A DNA stretch of 64,000 bases from Blastobasis lacticolella (lineage: Eukaryota; Arthropoda; Insecta; Lepidoptera; Blastobasidae), in assembly GCA_905147135.1 (NCBI GenBank), contig LR990043.1:23003584-23067583 (forward strand), read 5' to 3'. The position numbers and the translations under genes were made by a program. Within the stretch, counting starts at the first letter, position 1; each line of letters opens with the position of its first letter. Positions 52,401 through 61,018 of the stretch are shown here, piece after piece. Below the pieces are notes generated by a model, which saw nothing but the letters and a program-made list of their open reading frames with translations, was not told the DNA's origin and did no database searches.

Positions 52401-55400
52401 GAGCGCTCCTTCAAGAACGCCTTCGGGGACCTGCCGCAGGTCGTCATCGACCAGTGCTACAAGTACTTCAAGTAAGTGCCGACCGACCTCGTCGGGCGGC
52501 CGCTCGTGTTCCGATCCGCGAGTCTTCCAATTTTCGCGACTCGATATTGAGTTAGATTATGATTGTAGTCCCTGTTACGCTAACTACTTACTCGTACCTG
52601 GGCCGGACGTTTATTTGTCACCTTAGTTGTATAATATTTTTTTCATTATATATTTTTGAGCAGCCTAAAACTTGAAAAAAGGGGGTGAATACGTGGTCGG
52701 TGGACGGGCCCCAACTATAAGGTTTGGTTGCGTAAACTATAACAAGCTTGGTTGCGTGTGGTAGGAAGCGTCCGAAGTGGCACCAGCGCGCCACGATGAC
52801 GCCGGGCGTGCTGTACGAGCTGGCGCAGGGCATCGCGAGCGGCGCGCGCCCGCCCTTCCTGCATCCCGACGTCTCCGACTTCTTCAAGGGGTGAGCCGAT
52901 GCTCCGGACCACTAAAGACCTTAGAAAACTGAGTAGTCCACTTTACTGTTTTCCACTGCCATCTTTCTTCTTCGCCAATAATGCCTGCATCGCATTGCTA
53001 TTTTTTATTTTTATTAAAATATTGGACAGCATATATTAATTTTATAGATGATTTGGCCAAAATGGAAGATTGCGCTTATTATGGTATTATGTCTGGTAGC
53101 GAACTTCAAATGGCATTCTATGTCTTCGCGTTCGGTGAGTCGCCCCTCCCGCGCTGACCCCGCTTCCCCGCAGGTGCGAGGCGCACGACCAGATGTCGAA
53201 CATGCCGCCCGTCATGGACGAGCAGATGTTCCTCACCATGTGCCGGCTGCGGCGCGTCAAGATCGAGAACGAGATCCGCGTACGTATTCACCTAAGCCTC
53301 TGCGATTATGCTAAAGCGTTAGACAAAATTTATCCCAATTATTTTTTGGTGTCGGTGCGTTTGTGAAGATTTATTTTGATTAATAAAATCCTAATAACAT
53401 ATAAAACATGAGTAGATTTGTGCGATTATTTTTATTTCCTGTAAATCTCGTTACCGACTGACAGATCAGGTCAGGCGTCCTCCGAGGCTCTCATTTGGGT
53501 ACATTATCGTTCGTTCAGCATACAGTACACGTTTCCTACCTGTTATATTTGAGTGGTACCATATCGCATGTCGAACGCCTACCTCGTTGATATGTATCGT
53601 GACTGGGGTGTCGGGGGCTCCACGGGGGGGGCTCGCAGATGAAGGCGCTGGTGGCGGAGGTGGCGATGGTGGAGGCGGGCTCGCTGGCGTGGGCGCGCGC
53701 CATCGCGGCGCGGCGCGCGCGCGTGGCCGCCAACACCGCCGCGCTGCACACGCTGCGCGAGCGCCGCGAGCTCATCGCCATCGACCGCACCGTGCAGGTG
53801 GGTGGGGGCCGGGGCGGGCCAGGGCGGGCTGTCCGCGCCTCGCTAACGCGCGCCGTGTGCCCGCAGCTGGTGCTGCCGGCGGGGCAGGTGGAGGTGGCGA
53901 CGACGGGCCACATCGAGGACTTCGAGTGCGCCACGCTGCTCCCGCGCGACGACATCGAGACCATCAACAACCTCATACTGGTATACTTTATTTCCTATCA
54001 CCTTTTTATACCGGATGATAAATAATGTGAGGTTTGGCGCTGGTGCCATTTAGTTTGCACTTCACCATCGTCATCCTTCTTTCATTATGATCCTTGACAG
54101 TTTGAAAATTGTCAATTCTGACTGAAACTGTGGCATAGTGGCATAAAGCTAGCTGTAGACCACTCTGTTGCGACTTCCATAAAATATCATGACATTCGAC
54201 ATTTCTACATGGCTAATGAAGTTCCCTACATATCAAATGGCATCTACATAAAGCCAAACTACGTTTTCAACTCATAAAACAAAACTTTGACAGTAAATCA
54301 TGATAGGTAGGTACATAAATTATTTGGTTTTGTGGTGGATCCTTAGCGCGTGGGCGATATGAAGCTGCGCATGATGCGCAAGCAGATGGAGTTCCGCAAG
54401 GGCATCCTCGCCAAGGAATGGGAGCACGCGCAGATGAAGATGAAGCTGCGCCACATGGAGCAGGAGCTGTACTCCTACAGGAGACTCAAGGTGCGCCGCC
54501 CCGCTTGCAACAGGGGCGATTGTGGCTTACAACTTTGTTGTAGGAAATATTAAGTTGTGAATCGGCGAGAAATCGTGTTCTATCGGCCGTGCTCTATCGT
54601 ACGCTTAAGCTGTTCTGTTTTGTCTCATCAACTGTTTGGTTGACTTAACTTAACGTTAAGTATAAACTAATTAGCTGTTGTTATTTTGCTGTTGTACTGT
54701 ATTGGCTGGGTATGTAATGCTATTGTTATTTTTTATTGTAACTACTGCTGCTGGTTTCCCCATAGGTAAGTAAACATAAAAATAAATCAAAATTAATTAA
54801 AGCATTGTTGTAAATGTTCGGAATTGCCAAACTGGGCCTGTAAAGGTCATCATTTGTCGTGTTCCTGTTTGAAAGTAATTATCTGGTAAATCCACTGTAA
54901 TGAAAGCCAGAATATCAAAGTATTAGCTAGACAGTCTAGACAAGTCATCTACGGTTCTGCATTTTATAATACAAACCAAGTAGATAAGTGTTAGGTGTTC
55001 CGAGCAATAACGACCGTTGCTATCCGGTATCCGGTCGGCGCTCACCGCCGCTCCCCGCCGCAGATCCCGAAGGAGCTGCAGGCGTACCTGAAGAACAAGG
55101 AGCAGGGCCACACGGACGAGACGGACTACCAGAAGCTGGAGCGCGAGATGGCCGCCACCAAGATGGCGTTCTCGCGCGTGCTCGCCGACAACATACAGCG
55201 CGTCGAGGAGATGCAGGTGCGCGGGGACTCCGGGGACGCCGGGACGCCGGGACGCCGGGGACGGGGACCGGGGACAACAATATGGCGAGTGGCCGGTTCA
55301 CTTGGTGGTGAACGAGTCACGAAGCTGCCGGTTGGTTGCAGCCAGTGTTCCGTGCTATGCGATGAGTTGGGTCTCTATTGCTGCACGGGAAATCGTGTCA

Positions 55401-58400
55401 TTAGCAGTATATGGAATATGTTCCCTCGCGCAGTCGATTGAACATATTTTTCCTAGGTTCTTATCTAGATGCACTAGATTTAAATCGAACTACTTATTTT
55501 ATTACTGAAGCTGTAACACTGTTTGTACTTAGCGATTTCACGAATCTATATATCTACACTTCTCCTGCATGAGAGCCCAGGGTCCGCCTTGACCATGATC
55601 CAGGATTTGGTTGATCAGATAATTACAGTAGAGCGACTGCCATTTAACCTCCGTGACCCTGCTACCAAATTAACCTGACATTGGATCATGGTTATACATT
55701 CAGTCGTCTGTCTGAAAATGTAGAATTCGTCACGATGTCTTCCCTCACATTATGAGCATCGGTATATAGCGGCCCTAGGGCTTGAACTAGAAGAACCCTC
55801 GAACCCTCTTGCTTACGAGTTGGATCCCTAGGCCACCAAAGCTATATATGTCGTCTCTCCCGCGGCAAGGGTATTCAACTCTTCATGCTGAACTTTCCTC
55901 GACAACATCTCGTTTACGAGTCGGATACCTTACCACTCGGCTACCGATGCTCCTCCTGGCGTGTGAACTTTATTGTATAGGCTTAAAATGGATTGGCCTA
56001 TTGTCAAAGTCAGATCACTCCAAAGAAGTCAGCTATTGCCAAAAGATATTTTTCCATGAAAATCCTACTCTTTCTCTTTCTATTCTAAACTAACACGCAC
56101 GACGAGACAGGAGCGAAGGAATGTGCGAGGAGTATGACGCTTACTTTATTGTGCGAACTGCGATGAAACTCTATCTGTATGTATGTATGTATGTATGTAA
56201 TCTCTTTATTGCATCAATTTATAACATAACATGAAATAAAAATACAGTTAATAATGCAAAGGCGAGCTTATCCCACAACGGGATTTCTTCCAGCTAACCT
56301 TTGATAAGCCGTGAAGACCTTTGATGAGCGGCAATTAAGAGAAAACCAATTAACTATAAGGAATTTAACCTCATATATATATATGAGGATGTAAATATAG
56401 GCAGACTATATACTAATTACTAATCAAATACTAATACCAGTACATAAATTAACAATTCCTAATATACATAAATCTATCTTATTGTCTTTTGATAAATACA
56501 ACCTGGCAGTTTTCATATCCAAAGTAAAAAGCTCCTTTTTATAAGATTGCTTCACCAGACCACAGGGTCGGCCACGCGGCAATACCGTAGTCCACGCGAA
56601 CGAAGTCGCGGGCACAGCTAGTCGACAATAAGTGGGCACGACGAGGATCAATTTAGGGGAGAGAGATTGTGTGTTGCGGAAGTTAGCTGCAACACGCAGT
56701 CGCCAGGCGGGGTGATGTGAGGATGTGGTGTGTGCGGGCGCTCGGGCAGGTGAAGCTGGACGCGGTGGCGGCGCGCACGGCGCAGACGGACAAGGCCATC
56801 GTGGCGCTCAACGTCAAGGTCTCCGAGAAGCGGCTCAAGGAGGACCCGCTCGAGCCCATCCGGATCCGGCGCGTGCTCAAGAAGCGGTGAGTGTGCTGTG
56901 CCGACGCAGGAAGGGGAAACGTGAAAAACACCGGACTTTAAAATTAATATTTGGAGGCTTAAGTCCGAAATTTTTCATTTGGTCAGGCATTTCACTGTTT
57001 CTCATTCAGTGGTGAGTGACGTTGCGGCTGAAGATAAAAATTCTTTCAATCAATCAATCAATCAATCAAATACTTTTATTGTGACACACAGGTTGGTATA
57101 CATATAAATAATATACAGGTGTTAAATGAAACAATTAGGTATTCACTCTTGTCTTGAAGGTGTCCGGATTATAACGTTCTGGGAACACTTCTTTACTCGT
57201 CCGACTTGTGATATACCATGCCTTTCCCAGCTCCATCCATCATGTCTGAATGTCAAAGCATTTGTTTAAGATGTTGCGTTTAGTAAATTTAAATTTGCCG
57301 ACATTTATAATACAGTGGACCGCAAAAATTCCGGGTCGCTCACAAAATGCGTAATCGTTTCATAAATATATGTATAAAGATTAATTCGTGGGTTTTAAGC
57401 TAATAAATTTTAATTTAATATTAAAATAAACACTTCTAGCTTATGACTACAAAACTTCGTAGTTTATCTCTACAATGATTTTTTTTTGTCGTATTAATAC
57501 TTTGTTTTTCGTCCACAAGCCCGTACCGCTTAATTTTTGTGCTCTTTCAATAAAATACATATATGTAGTTTTCAATTATGCCACTGGTAATGATGAGAAA
57601 TTCTAAACATTTGGTTCGTTGTTACAGTACATTATTATAAAGGCTCGGAAAGTAAGGGATTGACCGACTCAAATAATAATACATAAAATAATAAAGGATT
57701 CAAAATGGCCGCCACTTCTTTCTAGTATTTGAGTTTTCTAACTAGTATTCTAGGACTAATAGTTTCCGAATTACTTATTACGTTTTTAATAAATTGAATA
57801 AAGGTGGGTAAATCGATTTGTTTCGTTTTCGAAAGTTTGCCAATGTAAAGAACATTTAAGTGTGCGTGATGCATAACCATTTGGTAAATATATACATTCG
57901 ATAAAAAAGGTTTATACCCCTGGATACCTTTGACATTGACAGATGTGTGTTTACATTTTTTATCTTTAATTTTATCTCCAACTTTATGTCTATATAGGTA
58001 TAGGTAGGTCTCTGGGAGATAGCGCAGTTTTTATATGTGACCCGTTATTTTTGCTGTAGCTCGCCCTTCCTAAGCAAATTTTTTTTATACCACTAAGGTG
58101 GCAAACAAGCTTACTGTCTGCCTGATGGTAAGCAGCCACCGCGGCCTATAGACGTTTGCAATAACAGGGGCATCACCCACCTTTTTACCCATTTCTTAAA
58201 GAACGAATTCTGCGATTAATATCGTCACCGCGGTTGTCGTCGTCCATATTTATTGTTTGCCTCAGGTACCTTACACGTACTGAGTGACTTCATTCAAAGT
58301 GAATTCCCTCTATTTGTACATGAACATACACAACACACAACACACCGGGAACACAGTCGCAGACAACGTCTGCAGATATTTTCATCATCAACAGCACTCG

Positions 58401-58679
58401 AGTGTTCATCTGCTCCACCGCAGTATTGAACATAATCACAATTCTCGGTGGATAGAGGCTGCTCCCCATTTTCTGGTGCGCGGCGATGGTCCGGCGCAAA
58501 GGCGTGGTCCTTAACGGTGGTCTGTCCGTGGGTGCAGCATGGAGACGCTGGTGGCGCGGTCGCGGCTGGTGCGCGAGGCGCAGGCGCGGCACGCGCGCGC
58601 CACGCTGCTGCAGACCGAGCTCGAGCTGCTGCGGCTGCGCACCTTCCCCACGCTCGCCACCTTCCGCACCTTCTGCTGA
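37685..58679 (+). CDS. CFAP43: Cilia- and flagella-associated protein 43 (complete, 30 exons)
   Basis: CFAP43 (WDR96) is an axonemal WD-repeat/coiled-coil protein that works with CFAP44 in the tether complex linking inner dynein arm I1 to the doublet; loss causes sperm flagellar defects. In an insect it is expected mainly in sperm and sensory cilia. Exons: 37685-37755, 38574-38737, 39215-39313, 40248-40410, 41184-41394, 42083-42211, 42630-42829, 43101-43203, 43569-43976, 44384-44519, 45435-45598, 45703-45856, 47028-47270, 47341-47552, 47922-48068, 48142-48528, 48602-48722, 48848-48966, 50896-51063, 51295-51468, 51801-51928, 52277-52471, 52765-52890, 53174-53279, 53639-53797, 53867-53980, 54347-54490, 55064-55216, 56750-56886, 58538-58679. 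Sum 4977 nt: 1658 residues plus TGA, no frame conflict at any junction; human is about 1665. Residues 1 to about 748 form WD-type propellers (VSVWNWR, LCVWEV, VCIYEM); the rest is coiled coil. Confidence 0.93.
37919..38290 (+). mobile_element. tRNA-headed SINE, copy 1
   Basis: Contains GGTAGCCGGGCGGATGAG..CACGTAAGCGAGAGG and a B box GGTTCGAAACC, a tRNA-like head, then a unique body (ACCGACGTTCTTACGGTGAG, GGTAGTAGGGTCACGGAGG, CCAAATCCTGAATCGTGATC). The body is shared with the minus-strand copy at 55560-55965. The start of the head is duplicated. Lies in CFAP43 intron 1. Confidence 0.7.
38738..39214 (+). other. CFAP43 intron 2, no other feature
   Basis: Ordinary AT-rich intron. The 91-codon frame here has no recognisable content. 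Confidence 0.5.
39579..39715. repeat. Small MITE-like inverted repeat
   Basis: A perfect 14-base inverted repeat (GGCCTAGCACAAGT at 39579 and its complement at 39702-39715) encloses 109 bases in CFAP43 intron 3. The rest of this 934-base intron shows nothing recognisable. Confidence 0.45.
40881..41270 (+). repeat. 101-bp tandem repeat, 4 copies, across the acceptor of CFAP43 exon 5
   Basis: Copies start at 40881, 40982, 41083 and 41184, exactly 101 bases apart. Each contains the acceptor GTCCGCAG and the first about 80 bases of exon 5 (coding LMCHSWGDGLCVWEVAPCYR), then about 20 bases of linker. Only the last copy continues into the rest of the exon. Copies differ at a few sites: copy 1 has GTGAGCACG where others have GTGGGCACG; copy 3 has CTAGAGC, which puts a stop at the exon start. 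Because 101 is not a multiple of 3, reading through from an upstream copy breaks the frame. Confidence 0.93.
41184..45598 (+). CDS. CFAP43: CFAP43 exons 5-11: beta-propeller region
   Basis: Exon 5 (41184-41394) encodes LMCHSWGDGLCVWEVAPCYRE and MGQCWALEGGLYTVDHEGKVYA. Exon 6 ITCDGIHMISELEWAPG. Exon 7 LVAYKQR. Exon 8 NIKSMQLIAPNYTHVATVSDVGLVCIYEM. Exon 9 (43569-43976) contains a GC-rich Ala/Gly/Pro loop before YQIVSRIVFSPSGREMIAAAMSAGHVFVFK. Exon 10 VAEDCSLSLVRYAEVG. Exon 11 GERIVCINAETGKDNKFAGKMAGPYARLIPLAARD. The alternation of hydrophobic strands with W/F-V-x-V/F endings fits WD blades. Only the last of four repeated acceptors before exon 5 gives an open frame. Confidence 0.88.
44878..45140 (-). 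mobile_element. RTE-derived SINE-like element
   Basis: On the minus strand it begins with a head matching the start of the RTE element at 28625 (GAATAGCACCA, GGGTGTCGTACAAGGCGACTAA, CTGCGATCTCCAACCC, CCTGCCAAGCGTGGAGATTA). It jumps straight to an RTE-like tail GGCCTAAGTCCTGCAGTAG and (GAT)n. About 260 bases, noncoding. In CFAP43 intron 10. Confidence 0.65.
45703..48966 (+). CDS. CFAP43: CFAP43 exons 12-18: last blade and first coiled coils
   Basis: Exon 12 (45703-45856) ends LTFGADGLAILRRPDAPPDYG at the first of seven repeated GTGAGA donors. Exon 13 (47028-47270) gives EWKMVCGHRYEGGVRLAGVDPRRRWVVALS. Exons 14-16 hold the most diagnostic block: LLELLEENLVAPPLHRLSLAEFNLH, then RRTCWDCMQQQRVRLYAIYSHYEVENYPV, matching human MMMEENEKVDIIAKLDEQEFCLD and KEECWNSMAVKGRALKCF..VVDNFPM. 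The intron between exons 15 and 16 starts GC, not GT. Exons 17-18 give NVQNMRLWFNKQFNELMTQKKREM and LNKLSDLRGSF. Confidence 0.9.
45756..46560 (+). repeat. 115-bp tandem repeat, 7 copies, across the donor of CFAP43 exon 12
   Basis: Copies start at 45756, 45871, 45986, 46101, 46216, 46331 and 46446. Each holds the last about 100 bases of exon 12, its GTGAGA donor and about 13 intron bases. Only copy 1 is joined to the upstream half of the exon. Two variants alternate: GGAACGACC..GCTGCTC in copies 1, 3 and 7, and GAAATGACC..GCAGCTC in copies 2, 4 and 5; copy 6 is a hybrid. Reading past the first donor meets an in-frame TGA in copy 2. Confidence 0.95.
48069..48141 (+). other. GC-AG intron in CFAP43 (intron 15)
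   Basis: The only in-frame junction between ..IYSHYE and VENYPV.. uses the donor GAG|GCGAGT and acceptor ACACACAG|GTG. The nearby GT (48073) would shift the frame. The rest of the donor is a strong consensus, as usual for GC donors. The intron is 73 bases. Confidence 0.75.
49072..49115 (+). repeat. Facing G13 and C15 runs
   Basis: 13 G (49072-49084) and 15 C (49101-49115) are separated by 16 bases, TAATGGGTGCAATATT. They can form a stem of up to 13 G-C pairs, or a G-quadruplex/i-motif. Run lengths may be unreliable in the assembly. Confidence 0.85.
49150..50830 (+). repeat. Degenerate array with GAGCTCGCTNCGCTCGCTCA core
   Basis: At least twelve copies of a core like GAGCTCGCTTCGCTCGCTCA, often followed by TTCATT and preceded by TTTTAAGACCCAAAATGTCA, occur at irregular spacing of about 50-150 bases. 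Examples lie near 49258, 49331, 49578, 49628, 49743, 49799, 49890, 49957, 50682 and 50750. A LINE fragment (50030-50667) interrupts it. In CFAP43 intron 18. The core is nearly self-complementary around GCGAAGC/GCTTCGC. Confidence 0.75.
50030..50667 (+). mobile_element. LINE 3' fragment inserted in the array
   Basis: Frame 50040-50360 reads NRLKLNVSKCVCISYTRK, VCDLGVIIDSRLVFDYHVSHIINKATRAMGFIFR..LVRSHLEYAS, the RT thumb/C-terminus of the family at 10470 and 20500. Later codons are shifted. Tail GCTGTAAGTTTTCCGAATAAAATAAAATAAAAT. Confidence 0.8.
50896..58679 (+). CDS. CFAP43: CFAP43 exons 19-30: C-terminal coiled coils and stop
   Basis: Exon 19 starts CSIPPYVSPSQIVLVPP and ends in the helical DMMDGVLEKLWHEEIKKDIPKPQVM. 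Exons 20-22 are charged heptad-like helices (LVFEYEARVAFREEERAKYRKM; LNLQRLRRVNLDRVEAAEEIEAI). Exons 23-24 give KWHQRATMTPGVLYELAQ and CEAHDQMSNMPPVMDEQMFLTMCRLRR. Exons 25-29 return to coiled coil. Exon 30 ends LQTELELLRLRTFPTLATFRTFC and TGA at 58677-58679. All introns here are GT-AG with phase kept. Confidence 0.9.
55560..55965 (-). mobile_element. tRNA-headed SINE, copy 2
   Basis: Reverse-complement copy of the element at 37919-38290, about 80 percent by eye: GGTAGCAGGGTCACGGAGG, CTGTAATTATCTGATCAACC, CCAAATCCTGGATCATGGTC. Its head region (55740-55960) contains two tRNA-like starts (TCGGTAGCCGAGTGG and GGTGGCCTAGGGATCC), as copy 1 does. In CFAP43 intron 28. Confidence 0.7.
56177..56570 (-). 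mobile_element. GTAT microsatellite and LINE 3' UTR fragment
   Basis: (GTAT)n at 56177-56198 borders a minus-oriented 3' end: TTATTGCATCAATTTATAAC, then TATCCCACAACGGGATTTCT, a sequence found at the end of many lepidopteran LINEs. No coding part. Confidence 0.45.
56585..56626 (+). mobile_element. Helitron-like 3' terminus
   Basis: CCACGCGAACGAAGTCGCGGGCACAGCTAGT: a CGCG..GAAG..CGCG stem followed by CTAG and T, as in lepidopteran Helitron ends. The matching 5' end is not identified nearby. Confidence 0.5.
57036..57330 (-). mobile_element. LINE C-terminal fragment with (TTGA)n tail
   Basis: On the minus strand, ELGKAWYITSRTSKEVFPERYNPDTFKTRVNT and a stop, then a 3' UTR ending in (TTGA)n at 57069-57047. 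The W-Y..VFPxxYxxxxFKxRVN pattern is typical of LINE C-termini. In CFAP43 intron 29; 57331-58077 holds nothing recognised. Confidence 0.55.
58078..58260 (-). mobile_element. Jockey-like LINE 3' UTR fragment
   Basis: TTTTTTTATACCACTAAGG..GGCAAACAAGC..CACC..CCTATAGACGTTTGCAATAACAGGGGCATCAC matches the layout of the jockey-like 3' end at 19200-19310 (CAGACAAACAGGCAAGCGGGCC.., CCTATGGACATCAGCAACACC). 5'-truncated. Confidence 0.55.
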
Positions 58680-58784
58680 GCGGGCGGCGGCCGCGGCACG
58701 CTGCTTTTCATTAAGTGATTTTCACTCTCGTATTACTTAGAACGTTAATATAGGTTGTACCTACTTACCTAGTGGTTTTATTTT

Positions 58785-58790
58785 ATTAAA
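58785..58790 (+). terminator. Probable CFAP43 polyadenylation signal ATTAAA
   Basis: ATTAAA lies 106 bases after the CFAP43 stop codon, the first such hexamer in the 3' UTR. ATTAAA is the common variant of AATAAA. The short 3' UTR is plausible for an insect gene; the cleavage site is not determined. Confidence 0.55.
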
Positions 58791-58799
58791 GCCATCCTT

Positions 58800-59295
58800 T
58801 TGGAAAATCTATTTTTTTATTCTTAGGAAAATCAACAGCTGTTAGAATGGATGGATTAGAAGTAAACTTAAGTAAGTAAAGTATCAGAAAGTCAATTACA
58901 GATTCTCACAGATAAACACAGATTAAAATATTTTCCGTTACATCAAACGCTTTTCTCATGTAACTACAAACAAAAAAAGCAAATACGAGAAACAATTTTC
59001 AAAACTAAAATTAACCAAAAGCCTTCTTGCCGCCGGAACACTAGTGTGAAACACATAGAGAAAATTTTTTATCTACAGAAGCAGAGAGTATGTACATACC
59101 GAATTCAATTCGATACAAAATGTCACACATCTCTATAACACACACACTAGCAAATGCAGGGACAAAACAAGGCAGCCCATCTGTAGATAAGTTATTTTTT
59201 ACTACGAATTTCTATTCCGTAACGAACACAAACAAATCTGACTTGTGGGCATATTTATATTGTCATTATAATAAAAGTGCAATGAAGGTGCCGAA
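58800..59295. other. Downstream of CFAP43, no gene seen
   Basis: AT-rich sequence with only a 69-codon frame (59090-59299) lacking any known motif. Confidence 0.5.
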
Positions 59296-59400
59296 CTAAT
59301 CGTTATCATCGTCGTCATCAGCCTATACACGTCTAAACTATTAGGGAATAGATCGTCCTATCATTGAGAGAGAGCGGGCAATAGTTTACCACTCAGGCCC
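59296..59400 (-). mobile_element. RTE-type LINE 3' end
   Basis: ATCATCGTCGTCATCAGCC followed by TATACACGTCTAAACTA: the reverse complement of an RTE-like finish (GGCTGATGACGACGATGAT). Short, noncoding. Confidence 0.4.
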
Positions 59401-59723
59401 AATGCAGATTGGCAGACTTCACAATTCGAATTAATCTCTAACATGCAAATTTTTACGATATTTTCCTTCACTGAAAAGCCAAATAAATTATTTGAATCAA
59501 TATATGGATTAGGTATAGGTATAATACAAATACCATTTTCAAAGGTAAGGTGTCTGGAGATCAAACACACGCCTGGATACCTACCATCGTCTTTTCGATC
59601 TCTCGATCCTACATACCGCGAATACCGTGCCCTCTAGAGGACATCAACATAAACAAAAAAAATTAATGAAAAGGGTATGTAGATACATAAATATATCAAA
59701 CAGGCAGCATATTCTTTATTTTC

Positions 59724-60650
59724 AAGAATAGAATAGAATAGAGATTTATTTTATGCTTCATGCACATACAAACAACTTATGCTAATAAAGAACAAATTAT
59801 AAAAATATATGAACAAAGTACAACTTAAATTGTCACGACGTAACTTAAAAAATATAACAACCTATATGTAAGTCGTATGTATGTGCTGTAGCACAAAAAG
59901 GTCTTGACTCAGCATAGTGTTGCCCGGCAGAGCAACATACTGGTATTCTGCCAAAACCTGAGTAGGTTCACGGAACTCTGAAACAGATATGTAGTGTAAA
60001 ATAATATACTTAATGTGAATTGTTTAAAGTGATAGATATAATAATTATAACATAATAATCTGAAATGTGTGCATTTTAGTATATGTAGATAAAAATTCCA
60101 AACAAATAATTCATTTAAGTAGGTATATATTATAAATATAATTTACTGCATAGATAATTCAATAATAAAAACCAAACAAACACAGATAGATTGTTGGTAG
60201 GTAGTTTAGGTAGGCATGCTCCCTCTGGTCACACAAATACCTGATATGCTACTCTAGCGCACGAAGTATTCTGGAATACCTTCCTTCTCTTCCTTCGGAG
60301 TTTCCAAAAGATGGCATTTATAATGTTTTTTAAATGTATATTTTAAACATAAGATTCTCAGAGGAGGTGGTATGTTATTCCAACACTTCGTGGCCTGATA
60401 TCGGAAGCTGCCCCTACAAGCTGCAGTTCCATGCCTGTGAACCACCAGGGGAATACGAGCCAATCTACTTCCATACCTATCCTGAAGAGATGTAAAATGC
60501 AGTTTATCAAATAAGTATTGAGGCCGCCTGTACTTTACCACGTCAAACAGTGCACATGCGAGATGTAAATTACGCCTAGACGTCATATTTAAAATAGATT
60601 TCTCATTAAAATAAAAATTCAGTTTCATTTCTCAGTAAAAATTCTGGCAG
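59724..60650 (-). mobile_element. LINE 3' fragment (RT C-terminus)
   Basis: Minus-strand frame 60628-60254: RRPQYLFDKLHFTSLQDRYG and FRYQATKCWNNIPPPLR, a LINE C-terminal block. A long AT-rich 3' UTR ends in (ATTCT)n at 59740-59724. 5'-truncated. Confidence 0.65.
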
Positions 60651-60741
60651 GTACGGCACCAGGACAGAAAGGACTTGCATACATATACTTATTATCTTGT
60701 TCTTCAAAATGTTTACAACACAGCACTTCCAATTTGCAACC

Positions 60742-61018
60742 CAGACATCACCATGTCTGGTCTTCTGGAAACCTAGAAGAATAAATAAATGAAAATAAAC
60801 GTACCTAAATTCGCGATTAAGCCGTTTAATTAATCGCGAATTTAGGTACATTATAGGTTATTTTTTTTAATGTCTTGACATTTAAAATATAATTTATGTA
60901 TATTTTTGGTACGGAACCCTAATAAATATAAAATAGCGGACTGCTGATTAAAATTCTATACAACAAATACTAAATCCGACCCTGTTTACATCGAAATATT
61001 TCCATATCTATTTAGACA
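60742..61018 (+). repeat. Interspersed repeat, copy 2, cut by LINE insertion
   Basis: Same sequence as 36734-36996, ending at TTTAGACA exactly where the LINE begins. It contains a hairpin not in copy 1: arms 60802-60820 and 60830-60848, 19 bases each, loop of 9. Confidence 0.8.
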
